Origin: AC-50 sp035640455
GTDB taxonomy: Bacteria > Actinomycetota > Thermoleophilia > Gaiellales > Gaiellaceae
Assembly: GCA_035640455.1 (NCBI GenBank)
Contig: DASQWB010000013.1
Span: forward strand, 1-5,050
Length of the DNA stretch: 5,050 bases
Direction: 5' to 3'
Each line of letters opens with the position of its first letter. The first letter of the stretch is position 1. The position numbers and the translations under genes were made by a program. Below the pieces are notes generated by a model. The model was not told the DNA's origin, searched no databases, and saw nothing but the letters and a program-made list of their open reading frames with translations. Below, piece after piece: positions 1 through 5,050 of this stretch.

Positions 1-33
1 CGCAGATCCGGAGTCCCACGCCCGCATCGTCGG

Positions 34-53
34 CCGGCCCGCCTCACGGCCGG
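34..53. terminator. Weak hairpin downstream of the HxlR gene
   Basis: Arms CCGGCC (34-39) and GGCCGG (48-53) enclose an 8-base loop. It lies about 20 bases past the HxlR stop codon and could end that transcript, but the stem is only 6 bp, no T-run follows on the minus strand, and short GC palindromes are common in DNA this GC-rich. The rest of 1-72 holds no gene I can support. Confidence 0.25.
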
Positions 54-72
54 TTGAGCCGGAGTAGACGCG

Positions 73-714
73 TCAGCCGCTCAGGCCGAAGGCGAAGATC
101 TCCGGCATCCGCTCGAGCAGCGTCTCGTCGCCCTCCGGCGCGAGCGCGGCCGCCGGCACTTCCGCGCCGGCGAGGAAACCGATGAGCGTCTCGACCTCCG
201 TCGTGAGGACGAGGTCGGCGCCGTTCCGCGCATCCGGCTCGACCAGGAGCGATCCCTGGTCGATCCGCGCGAGAAAGGCGCCGTCCTCGAAGCGGAGCTC
301 GACCTTCGCGCTCAGGTCGGCGGCGGCTTCCGGCCGGAAGAACGCCTTCAGCGCGACCGCGAGCCATTCCGACCGGAGCAACTGCCCGTCCTGCCGCTGC
401 CCCATCGACGCCGCCCCCCAGCGGCCGAAGGCGAGGAGCGGCCCCTCGAGCTCCCGCCCGTACTCCGTGAGCTCGTAGACCGTCGACGCCGCCGGCGGCG
501 GCAGCGTCCGGCGCCGGATCACGCCACCCCGCTCGAGCTCCTTGAGGCGGGCGGCGAGGACGTTCGTGCCGATGCCCTCGAGGCCCCGCCGGAGGTCGGT
601 GAACCGCTTCGGGCCGAGGATCAGGTCGCGGACGACGAGGAGCGCCCAGCGCTCCCCGACGAGGTCGAGCGCACGCGCGATGCCGCAGAACTGGTCGTAG
701 GTCCGACTCGTCAC
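73..714 (-). CDS. HxlR-family winged-helix transcriptional regulator with C-terminal SCP2-like domain
   Basis: Probable DNA-binding regulator of the divergent VOC gene. Seen: residues about 1-100 form an HxlR-type winged helix. The N-terminal segment (YDQFCGIARALDLVGERW) carries a cysteine at the position where HxlR proteins usually have one, followed by RDLILGPKRFTDLRRGL, a recognition helix region (GTNVLAARLKELERGGVI) and a wing ending in VYELTEYGREL. Residues about 110-213 (from about KVELRFEDGAFLARI to the end) resemble the SCP2/sterol-carrier-like domain fused to many actinobacterial HxlR proteins, a possible ligand pocket. At 213 aa it is longer than the usual 100-130 aa single-domain HxlR. 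Start: GTG at 714 is preferred over GTG at 720 because neither has a ribosome binding site and the -10 box at 721-726 puts transcription start exactly at 714, suggesting a leaderless mRNA. Family call is firm; the ligand and any redox role of the Cys are unknown. Confidence 0.93.
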   Translation of the reverse strand: MTSRTYDQFCGIARALDLVGERWALLVVRDLILGPKRFTDLRRGLEGIGTNVLAARLKELERGGVIRRRTLPPPAASTVYELTEYGRELEGPLLAFGRWGAASMGQRQDGQLLRSEWLAVALKAFFRPEAAADLSAKVELRFEDGAFLARIDQGSLLVEPDARNGADLVLTTEVETLIGFLAGAEVPAAALAPEGDETLLERMPEIFAFGLSG

Positions 715-720
715 GGACAC

Positions 721-750
721 AAGTTAGAAGCATTCGGTTGCAAAACGCAA
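721..750 (-). promoter_or_regulatory. Promoter of the HxlR gene (leaderless)
   Basis: On the minus strand: -35 TTGCGT (750 down to 745), 18-base spacer, -10 TAACTT (726 down to 721). The usual distance from the -10 box puts transcription start at 714, the first base of an in-frame GTG, so the mRNA would lack a leader. The -35 box is inside the operator palindrome, consistent with autorepression. Confidence 0.5.
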
Positions 751-752
751 CC
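736..752. promoter_or_regulatory. Inverted-repeat operator between the HxlR and VOC genes
   Basis: Perfect dyad GGTTGC-AAAAC-GCAACC: 6-bp arms around a 5-bp AT-rich centre, in the divergent spacer. Weaker flanking symmetry extends it, with AAGCAT at 728-733 against ATGCCTT at 753-759. The repeat contains the proposed -35 box of each divergent promoter (738-743 for VOC, 745-750 minus strand for the regulator), so a bound dimer could block both. HxlR proteins are dimers that bind short palindromes near their own promoter and often control a divergent neighbour. That this HxlR binds here is inference from position and symmetry. Confidence 0.8.
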
Positions 753-766
753 ATGCCTTGTAGGGT
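738..766 (+). promoter_or_regulatory. Promoter of the VOC gene
   Basis: -35 TTGCAA (738-743), 17-base spacer, -10 TAGGGT (761-766). This predicts transcription start near 773 and a leader of about 33 bases that carries the ribosome binding site at 792-799. The -35 box lies within the operator palindrome, which fits repression by the divergent HxlR protein. Confidence 0.6.
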
Positions 767-791
767 CGCGCGGTCGGTGTGTCGTCCAGAC

Positions 792-799
792 GGAGGAGG
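792..799 (+). promoter_or_regulatory. Ribosome binding site deciding the VOC start
   Basis: GGAGGAGG lies 6 bases before TTG at 806. The same frame has an upstream GTG at 779, but that would put this strong Shine-Dalgarno inside the coding region and add an arginine-rich tail untypical of the family. TTG 806 is therefore the likely start. Confidence 0.85.
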
Positions 800-805
800 T
801 CGATT

Positions 806-1558
806 TTGAGCACAGGCGTGCAGACGAAGGTCGGAACGTTCATCTGGCACGGGAACACCTCGACGGACGTCGAGAAGGCGAAGCGCTTCTACACCGAGCT
901 GCTCGGCTGGGAGACCGAGGAGTGGCCGGGCGAGATGGACTACACGATCATCAAGACCGGCGGGCATGGCCACGGCGGCTTCTCGGCCGCGCAGGGCGGG
1001 GCTCCCTCGCACTGGATCGGCAACGTCTTCGTCGAGGACACGGACGAGACTGCACGGCGCGCGGAGGCCGCGGGCGGACGGATCCTGTTCGGCCCGGAGA
1101 GCATCCCGGAGGTGGGGCGCTTCGCGCTCATCGCCGACCCGCAGGGCGCCACCGTGACGGCGTTCACGCCGCAGGGCGAAGGCGGCGAGCTCGGCGAGGG
1201 CGTGTTCGTCTGGGACGAGCTGCACACGAGCGACCCAGCGGCCGCGAAGAGCTTCTACGGCGAGGTGTTCGGCTGGTCCGCCAGCGACCAGGACATGGGC
1301 GGCATGACGTACACGATCTTCAAGCGCGCCGGCGACATCGACGTCGGTGGCTGCATGCAGCTCCAGGAGGGCGAGGTCAGCAGGCCGAACTGGCTCGTGT
1401 ACATCAGCACGGGAGACATCGACGCGACGACCGCCCGGGCGAAGGAGCTCGGCGCCACCGTCTTCGTCGAGCCGACGGACATCCCGAACATGGGCCGCTA
1501 CTCGGTTCTGCAGGATCCGGCCGGCGCAGCCTTCGGCCTCTTCCAGGGAGCCGCGTAG
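806..1558 (+). CDS. Two-domain VOC family (glyoxalase/bleomycin-resistance-like) protein
   Basis: 250-aa protein of the vicinal oxygen chelate superfamily with two tandem VOC domains. Domain 1 is residues about 9-116: FIWHGNTSTDVEKAKRFY, then ELLGWE, an HGHGGFS turn, and ALIADPQGATVTAF. Domain 2 is about 122-248: FVWDELHTSDPAAAKSFY, then EVFGW, DVGGCMQL, and SVLQDPAGAAFGLF. Each copy keeps the FYxExxGW and DPxGA signatures, and a His near the start of each domain (H15 and the His in DELHTS) could serve as a metal ligand. The layout matches actinobacterial proteins often labelled hydroxylase or Cfp30B-like antigen, whose reaction is not settled. It may act on a small electrophile or bind a metabolite or drug; the substrate cannot be read from sequence. 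No signal peptide, so cytoplasmic. It is divergent from the HxlR gene across a shared operator, suggesting induction by that regulator's ligand. It starts with TTG after a strong ribosome binding site. Confidence 0.92.
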   Translation: MSTGVQTKVGTFIWHGNTSTDVEKAKRFYTELLGWETEEWPGEMDYTIIKTGGHGHGGFSAAQGGAPSHWIGNVFVEDTDETARRAEAAGGRILFGPESIPEVGRFALIADPQGATVTAFTPQGEGGELGEGVFVWDELHTSDPAAAKSFYGEVFGWSASDQDMGGMTYTIFKRAGDIDVGGCMQLQEGEVSRPNWLVYISTGDIDATTARAKELGATVFVEPTDIPNMGRYSVLQDPAGAAFGLFQGAA

Positions 1559-1572
1559 GTCTCATTCACTGC

Positions 1573-1599
1573 AGTGGGGGGCGCTCGGCGCTCCCCACT
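1573..1599. terminator. Bidirectional hairpin between convergent genes
   Basis: Arms of 12 bases (1573-1584 and 1588-1599) around a TCG loop pair at 11 positions as Watson-Crick plus one G-T/G-U mismatch. It begins 15 bases after the VOC stop and its right arm runs into the stop codon of the convergent membrane-protein gene (1599-1601). No T-run follows on either strand, as is common for terminators in GC-rich actinobacteria. A separate perfect 10-bp palindrome, CACTGCAGTG (1567-1576), overlaps the left arm. Confidence 0.7.
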
Positions 1600-2147
1600 C
1601 AGCTCCACGACGAGACGACGAGCGCCGCGCCGGGGACAAGCGCCGCCCCGGCGACGTACCAGGCGATGCCCGGGTGGTCGCGCCAAGCCATGAGCGTCCC
1701 CGAGTGGGCGCGGGCGTACGACGAGCCGAGCCACGGGAGGGCGCGGCGGGCCCAGACCCCTCGACGACGTCTCAACGAGCGGCGACGGCGAAGGATGACG
1801 AGCGCGGCGGCGGCGACGGCGGCGACGGCCACGCCCAGGAACGCCACCCTCGAGGAGGCCGACGTCAGCCGGTCGGCCCACGATCGATCGTCTCGCGACG
1901 ACGTTGTCCTCGGGAGCGGGTGCCGCTTCGCCCACACCTCGTAGCTCCGCCCGTGTGCCCGCAGCCAGCGAGCGAAGTCCGCGTGGGTTGCAAACGTTCG
2001 CTTGCCCCACACGACCTGCGGAGCCGCAGGGCCGCCGACGACCCGCTCTGCCGTATACGCGATTCCGACGGCCAGAAGAGGAGAGAGCAGCAGGGCGGCC
2101 AGGACCCGCACAGCGTCGAGTGTGGCACTGGAGAGTGGAGCTGCCAA
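1599..2147 (-). CDS. Small membrane protein of unknown function
   Basis: I do not recognise a named family. The 182-aa product has three hydrophobic segments: about residues 13-31 (VRVLAALLLSPLLAVGIAY), about 99-117 (RVAFLGVAVAAVAAAALVIL) and about 162-179 (IAWYVAGAALVPGAALVV). Between the first two is a soluble stretch with VVWGKRTFATHADFARWLRA and YEVWAKRHP, aromatic- and Arg/His-rich like a small folded domain. A very basic run (RRRRSLRRRR) follows segment 2 and should lie in the cytoplasm, which would put the aromatic loop outside. The frame looks real: GC-rich third positions, coherent hydrophobic segments, and a terminator-like hairpin at its end. The start is uncertain: TTG 2147 has no ribosome binding site, and GTG 2111 (170 aa, beginning MRVLAALLL) is equally plausible. 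It is convergent with the VOC gene and divergent from the oxidoreductase pseudogene. Confidence 0.72.
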   Translation of the reverse strand: MAAPLSSATLDAVRVLAALLLSPLLAVGIAYTAERVVGGPAAPQVVWGKRTFATHADFARWLRAHGRSYEVWAKRHPLPRTTSSRDDRSWADRLTSASSRVAFLGVAVAAVAAAALVILRRRRSLRRRRGVWARRALPWLGSSYARAHSGTLMAWRDHPGIAWYVAGAALVPGAALVVSSWS

Positions 2148-2153
2148 GGGAGC

Positions 2154-2159
2154 TACGGT
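2154..2159 (+). promoter_or_regulatory. Possible -10 box of the oxidoreductase pseudogene
   Basis: TACGGT fits TAnnnT and would place transcription start at 2166, the first base of the codon where the oxidoreductase reading appears to begin. That codon now reads GTC instead of GTG. No good -35 box is visible about 17 bases upstream, so this is tentative. Confidence 0.3.
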
Positions 2160-2165
2160 CTTGGC

Positions 2166-2897
2166 GTCGCCTCACTCCACCTCGGCCTGATCTCCCGAAC
2201 TACGGCGACGGGCTCGACGCAGAACGATTGGCGGCGAGCGCGCTCGCGGCGGAGGAAGCAGGCTTCGACAGCGGCTGGGTCACCGACCACCTCGTCCGTG
2301 CCGCCGGAGCACGCGCCGATCTACGGCACGATCGCCGAGCCGCTCGCCTCGCTCGGCTTCCTCGCGGCGCGGACGCGGAGGCTCGTGCTCGGGGTCTCGG
2401 CGCTCGTCGTCCCGCAGCGCCAGCCGCTCGTGGCGCTGAAGCAGCTGACGACGCTCGACTTCATCTCCGGCGGGCGGATCGTGACCGCGGTCGCCGCGGG
2501 CTGCGGCCCGGTGGGCCGGAGCTCTGGGTGGCCGGCGTCTCGCGTGCGACGCTGTGGCGCGCCGAGAAGACGGGCGTGTGGCACCCGGTCGCGCTTCCGC
2601 CGGACGAGCTGCGGACGATGGCGGCGGCGCTGCGGGAGCGTCGGCCCGACGCGCGCGTCGTCCTGCGGATCGGCGTCCTTCTCGCCCGAGCCCGTGGCAG
2701 GTCGAGACGAACGGGGCCGGCACGCGATCGCGGGCCCACCGAAGTGGATCGCAGAGCGGCTGTCGGAGTACGTCGAGGCGGGAGCCGACGGCTTCGTCGT
2801 GAACCTCGAGTACGACCGCCCAAGCCTCGAGGAGCGGGTGCAGCGCTTCGCCGAGGACGTGTGGCCGCGTATTGGCTCGGAGCGCCGAGTGTCATAA
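2166..2897 (+). pseudogene. Decayed luciferase-like (F420-type) LLM class oxidoreductase
   Basis: Homology to the luciferase-like monooxygenase / F420-dependent oxidoreductase family runs through the stretch but jumps between two frames. Frame at 2166: ASLHLGLI. A missing base near 2192-2195 leads to LPNYGDGLDAERLAASALA and GFDSGWVTDHLV. An extra C at 2296/2297 leads to PPEHAPIYGTIAEPLA, RLVLGVSALVVPQRQPLVAL and LDFISGGRIVTAVAAG. A junction near 2499-2516 leads to RPGGPELWVAGVSRATLWRA, WHPVALPPDELRTMAAALRE and VVLRIGV. An extra C at 2677/2678 leads to FSPEPVAGRDERGRHAIAGP, EYVEAGADGFVVNLEYD and the TAA at 2895-2897. At the junction about 50-60 residues usual for the family, between the GGR motif and the IWVGG-like motif, are missing, so the catalytic barrel is broken. 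The expected start codon reads GTC. Pieces still use GC-rich codons and contain no internal stops, so the loss looks recent. It ends 9 bases before lemA. Indel sequencing errors could explain the single-base shifts but hardly the deletion. Confidence 0.85.
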
Positions 2898-2900
2898 GGT
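2872..2900 (+). promoter_or_regulatory. Promoter of lemA, inside the pseudogene 3' end
   Basis: -35 TTGGCT (2872-2877), 17-base spacer, -10 TAAGGT (2895-2900). Normal spacing puts transcription start at 2907, the A of the lemA ATG, so the message would be leaderless. The first three bases of the -10 box are the pseudogene's TAA stop codon. A modest AAGG (2896-2899) 7 bases before ATG could alternatively serve as a ribosome binding site on a read-through transcript. Confidence 0.6.
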
Positions 2901-2906
2901 AGGCAC

Positions 2907-3464
2907 ATGGTCTGGGTGATCGTCGTCATCGCGCTCGTCGTCCTGCTGCTCCTGATCGTCGTCGCGATGTACAACCGGCTCGTCCGGCTGCGGAACCGCT
3001 CCGAGAACGCCTGGGCCCAGGTCGACGTGCAGCTGCGGCGTCGCTACGACCTGATCCCGAACTTGATCGAGGCGGTGAAAGGCTACGCGGCGCACGAGCG
3101 CGGCACCTTCGAGGAGGTCACGCAGGCGCGCACGGCCGCGCAGCAGGCGCAGACCGTCGAGCAGCAGGCCCAGGCGGAGAACGTCCTCACCGCGGCGCTC
3201 GGCCGGCTGTTCGCCGTCGCGGAGGCGTACCCGCAGCTCCGCGCGACGGAGAACTTCCAGCAGCTCCAGGCGCAGCTCGCCGAGACGGAGCAGAAGATCG
3301 CGGTCTCGCGCCAGGTCTACAACGACGCCGTCCTCACGTACGACAACGCGCTCGAGACCGTGCCGACCTCGATCGTCGCCGGCGTCTTCAACTTCCGGCC
3401 GCGCGCCTACTTCGAGACGGAGGGCGTCACGCGGGAGGCGCCGTCCGTGCAGTTCACGACCTGA
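2907..3464 (+). CDS. lemA: LemA family membrane-anchored protein
   Basis: 185-aa LemA-family protein, close to the usual length. Residues 2-21 are one hydrophobic membrane anchor (VWVIVVIALVVLLLLIVVAM). The rest is the conserved helical-bundle domain: YNRLVRLRNRSENAWAQVDV, RRRYDLIPNLIEAVKGYAAH, a Gln/Ala-rich heptad-like stretch (about 70-95), YPQLRATENFQQLQAQLAET, IAVSRQVYNDAVLTYDNALE, and a C-terminal FNFRPRAYFETE segment. These motifs are strongly diagnostic. The biochemical role is unknown; the family is found in the cell envelope of many bacteria and often sits beside DUF2207 or TPM-domain proteins. The anchor shows no obvious cleavage site, so the protein should stay membrane-bound; which side the bundle faces is not settled from sequence. 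ATG at 2907 fits a leaderless promoter just upstream. The stop codon overlaps the next gene's start, indicating an operon. Confidence 0.97.
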   Translation: MVWVIVVIALVVLLLLIVVAMYNRLVRLRNRSENAWAQVDVQLRRRYDLIPNLIEAVKGYAAHERGTFEEVTQARTAAQQAQTVEQQAQAENVLTAALGRLFAVAEAYPQLRATENFQQLQAQLAETEQKIAVSRQVYNDAVLTYDNALETVPTSIVAGVFNFRPRAYFETEGVTREAPSVQFTT

Positions 3465-5050
3465 GCCTGCTCCGCCGCGGCCTCCTCGCGCTCGCGGCGG
3501 TCGCGCTCCTCTGGCCTGCATCCGCGGCCGCGAAGTCGTACTCGCTTCCCGCCGCCCACGTCGGCGTCCGCATCCAGCCGGACGGCTCGCTCCTCGTCCG
3601 CGAGCGGATCACGTTCGACTTCTCCGGCTTCTTCAGCGGCGCGTACCGGGACATCCCGCTGCGCTCGGGCGAGTCGATCGGCGACGTCTCGGTCGCGGAG
3701 AGCGGGCAGTCCTACCGGCCCGGGGGGAACACGAAGCTCGGGAGCTACGACACCCCCGGGACGTTCGGCGTCACACAGACCGACCACGTCGTGCGCATCG
3801 TTTGGCACTACTCCGCGACCGACGAGCCGCGGACGTTCGACGTCTCCTACCGGTTCCGCGGCCTCGCGGTTGCCCACGACGACGTCGTCGACGTCAACCT
3901 GCGGGTCTGGGGGGATCAGTGGCCGGCCGGCCTCGGCGCGCTGAGGGCGACGATGCGGCTTCCGCGTGCGACGAGCCTCGGCCCCTCGTACCGCGTCTGG
4001 GGCAGCCCGGCCTGGGTGCACGGGGTCGTCGAGCGGACGCCGGAGGCGACGCTCCTGCGCGCGATCGAGATCCCGTCGCACCAGTTCGTCGAGCTGCGGA
4101 CGGTCTTCCCGCGGAGCCTGCTCGCCTCGACGGCGGGCACGCAAGTCCGTCGCGGCCAGGGCCTCCCGGGGATCGTCGCGGAGGAGCTCGGCTCGCAGCG
4201 TTCGTTCGAGCACGACCGAAAGCAGATCGACGATGCGAAGCGGCACATCGGCCGTACGATCCTCTACCTGCTTCTGCTCGGCCTCGGTCCGGCGCTCGCG
4301 CTCGTCCTCGTCGTCTGGTGGTTCTTCGGCCGCGAGCGCAAGACCGGATACGACCGCGAGTACGAGCAGGAGCCGCCGGCCGCGAGCGAGCCGGCCCTCG
4401 TGCCGCCGCTCCTGCGCGAGCAGAAGGAGCCCGGCTCGAACGAGTTCACGGCGACGCTCTTCGACCTGATCCGCCGCGGTCGCTACAAGTCGGAGCCGGC
4501 GACGACGCCGCGTCCGGTCTGGGGCGGGCTGCGGCACGAGGAGGTCGCCGACCTCGAGGTCACCGAGGGCGACCGGAGCGTGCAGCTCGCCGACTTCGAG
4601 GAGCCGGTGGCGGACGTCGTCGACGCGGTCCTCGACGGTGGCGGCGGCCGGCTGTCGCAGTTCCGGGACCGGATCGAGGACGACCGCAAGGAGAACAGCG
4701 AGCGCTTCACGAGCTTCAAGGACCGGGTCGAGAAGGCGATCGACGCCCGCGGCTGGTTCGTCGGCACAGGCAGCCGGATCCTCGCCGCCGGGATCGTCCT
4801 CTTCGGCGTCGCGGGCGTCCTCCTGCTCTGGATCGGCGTCGAGGGCTTCCGCTCGGCGGCGCCGCGGTGGTGGAGCGACGTCGTCACCTCGGCGCTCGGC
4901 GTCTGCGGGATCGCGAACGCCATCGTGCTGATCGCCGCCGCCGCGAAGGCGCCGCTCTGGCGTCGCCGGAGCCGGACCGGCGAGGCCGAGGCCGAACGCT
5001 GGGAGGCCTTCCGCCGCTACCTCACCGACTTCCCGCGCCTGCAGGAGGCG
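3461..5050 (+). CDS. DUF2207 domain-containing membrane protein (partial, 3' end beyond window)
   Basis: 530 codons are open to the window edge. Seen: a signal peptide (residues 1-24, MSLLRRGLLALAAVALL then WPASAAA) with cleavage probably before KSY. Then comes a beta-rich extracytoplasmic DUF2207 region (about 28-250), with VGVRIQPDGSLLVRERITFD, YRDIPLRSG, FDVSYRFRGLAVAHDDVVDV and LRVWGDQWP. A membrane helix (about 267-289, ending WWFFGRERK) follows, then a cytoplasmic segment with NEFTATLFDLIRRGRYK (about 327-343). Two more helices (about 439-460 and 474-495) precede WEAFRRYLTDFPRL at the end. Basic residues after helices 1 and 3 place those ends in the cytoplasm. Such proteins usually pair with LemA; function is unknown. 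Start: no ATG, GTG or TTG exists in this frame near the signal peptide, and CTG at 3461 overlaps the lemA stop as CTGA, so translation is probably coupled. No ribosome binding site lies at normal distance. The identity is firm; the start is inferred. Confidence 0.9.
   Translation, partial: MSLLRRGLLALAAVALLWPASAAAKSYSLPAAHVGVRIQPDGSLLVRERITFDFSGFFSGAYRDIPLRSGESIGDVSVAESGQSYRPGGNTKLGSYDTPGTFGVTQTDHVVRIVWHYSATDEPRTFDVSYRFRGLAVAHDDVVDVNLRVWGDQWPAGLGALRATMRLPRATSLGPSYRVWGSPAWVHGVVERTPEATLLRAIEIPSHQFVELRTVFPRSLLASTAGTQVRRGQGLPGIVAEELGSQRSFEHDRKQIDDAKRHIGRTILYLLLLGLGPALALVLVVWWFFGRERKTGYDREYEQEPPAASEPALVPPLLREQKEPGSNEFTATLFDLIRRGRYKSEPATTPRPVWGGLRHEEVADLEVTEGDRSVQLADFEEPVADVVDAVLDGGGGRLSQFRDRIEDDRKENSERFTSFKDRVEKAIDARGWFVGTGSRILAAGIVLFGVAGVLLLWIGVEGFRSAAPRWWSDVVTSALGVCGIANAIVLIAAAAKAPLWRRRSRTGEAEAERWEAFRRYLTDFPRLQEA

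Noticed and set aside
2..67. Possible C-terminal tail of a plus-strand gene ending in TAG at 65-67 (ADPESHARIVGRPA)
   Set aside because: Only 21 codons, not recognisable, and other frames are also open; too little to support a gene.
779..805. GTG at 779 as the start of the VOC gene
   Set aside because: The strong GGAGGAGG lies downstream of it, and transcription start is predicted near 773, leaving no room for a ribosome binding site. TTG 806 fits better.
44..1225. Long open frame on the minus strand across the HxlR gene, promoter region and part of the VOC gene
   Set aside because: It is an Arg/Ala/Pro-rich shadow frame produced by high GC content. It overlaps two well-supported genes and a promoter region and shows no domain.
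1800..1845. GCG/GAC-rich triplet run resembling a microsatellite
   Set aside because: It is the coding sequence for the Ala/Val-rich membrane helix of the minus-strand gene, without exact repeat units.
1347..2897. A 516-codon plus-strand open frame that could be taken as one gene
   Set aside because: It begins inside the VOC gene and runs antisense through the membrane-protein gene. Only fragments after about 2166 are meaningful, and these are pieces of the frameshifted oxidoreductase.
1904..2902. A 332-codon plus-strand open frame
   Set aside because: Its first part is antisense to the membrane-protein gene. Only two islands (about 2195-2296 and 2504-2677) match the oxidoreductase, the complementary pieces of the same pseudogene.
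3407..4537. A 376-codon minus-strand open frame opposite the DUF2207 gene
   Set aside because: Arg/Asp/Leu-rich antisense shadow with no motif. The plus strand carries a clear signal peptide and DUF2207 motifs.

Overview
The window is strongly GC-rich DNA, with G or C at most third codon positions. It carries GTG, TTG and probably CTG starts, and promoters whose -10 boxes fit TAnnnT, two of them placed so that the mRNA would begin at the start codon. This fits Actinomycetota. The gene content (F420-type luciferase-like oxidoreductase, HxlR regulator, two-domain VOC protein, LemA plus DUF2207) would suit a soil lineage such as Thermoleophilia/Gaiellales, but that placement is inference from style and not from a marker gene.

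Layout: (1) 73-714, minus: an HxlR-type winged-helix regulator with a C-terminal SCP2-like domain. (2) 715-805: a compact divergent promoter region with a perfect inverted repeat (736-752) that overlaps the -35 boxes of both promoters. (3) 806-1558, plus: a two-domain VOC (glyoxalase/bleomycin-resistance-like) protein, probably the regulator's target. (4) 1573-1599: a long GC-rich hairpin between two convergent genes. (5) 1599-2147, minus: an uncharacterised small membrane protein. (6) 2166-2897, plus: a decayed luciferase-like (F420-type) oxidoreductase with three single-base frameshifts, an internal deletion and no normal start codon. (7) 2907-3464, plus: lemA, apparently leaderless, with its promoter inside the 3' end of the pseudogene. 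(8) 3461-5050, plus: a DUF2207 membrane protein, cut by the window end, starting at a CTG that overlaps the lemA stop.

Two functional units stand out. The first is the divergent regulator/VOC pair, in which one operator could control both transcripts. The second is the lemA-DUF2207 operon, a recurrent bacterial pairing of membrane proteins of unknown biochemical role, here apparently coupled by a stop/start overlap. I see no RNA gene, CRISPR array, insertion sequence or attachment site. I found no convincing new multi-gene system; the most interesting points are the shared operator, the CTG start, and the pseudogene that still ends in a good promoter for lemA.
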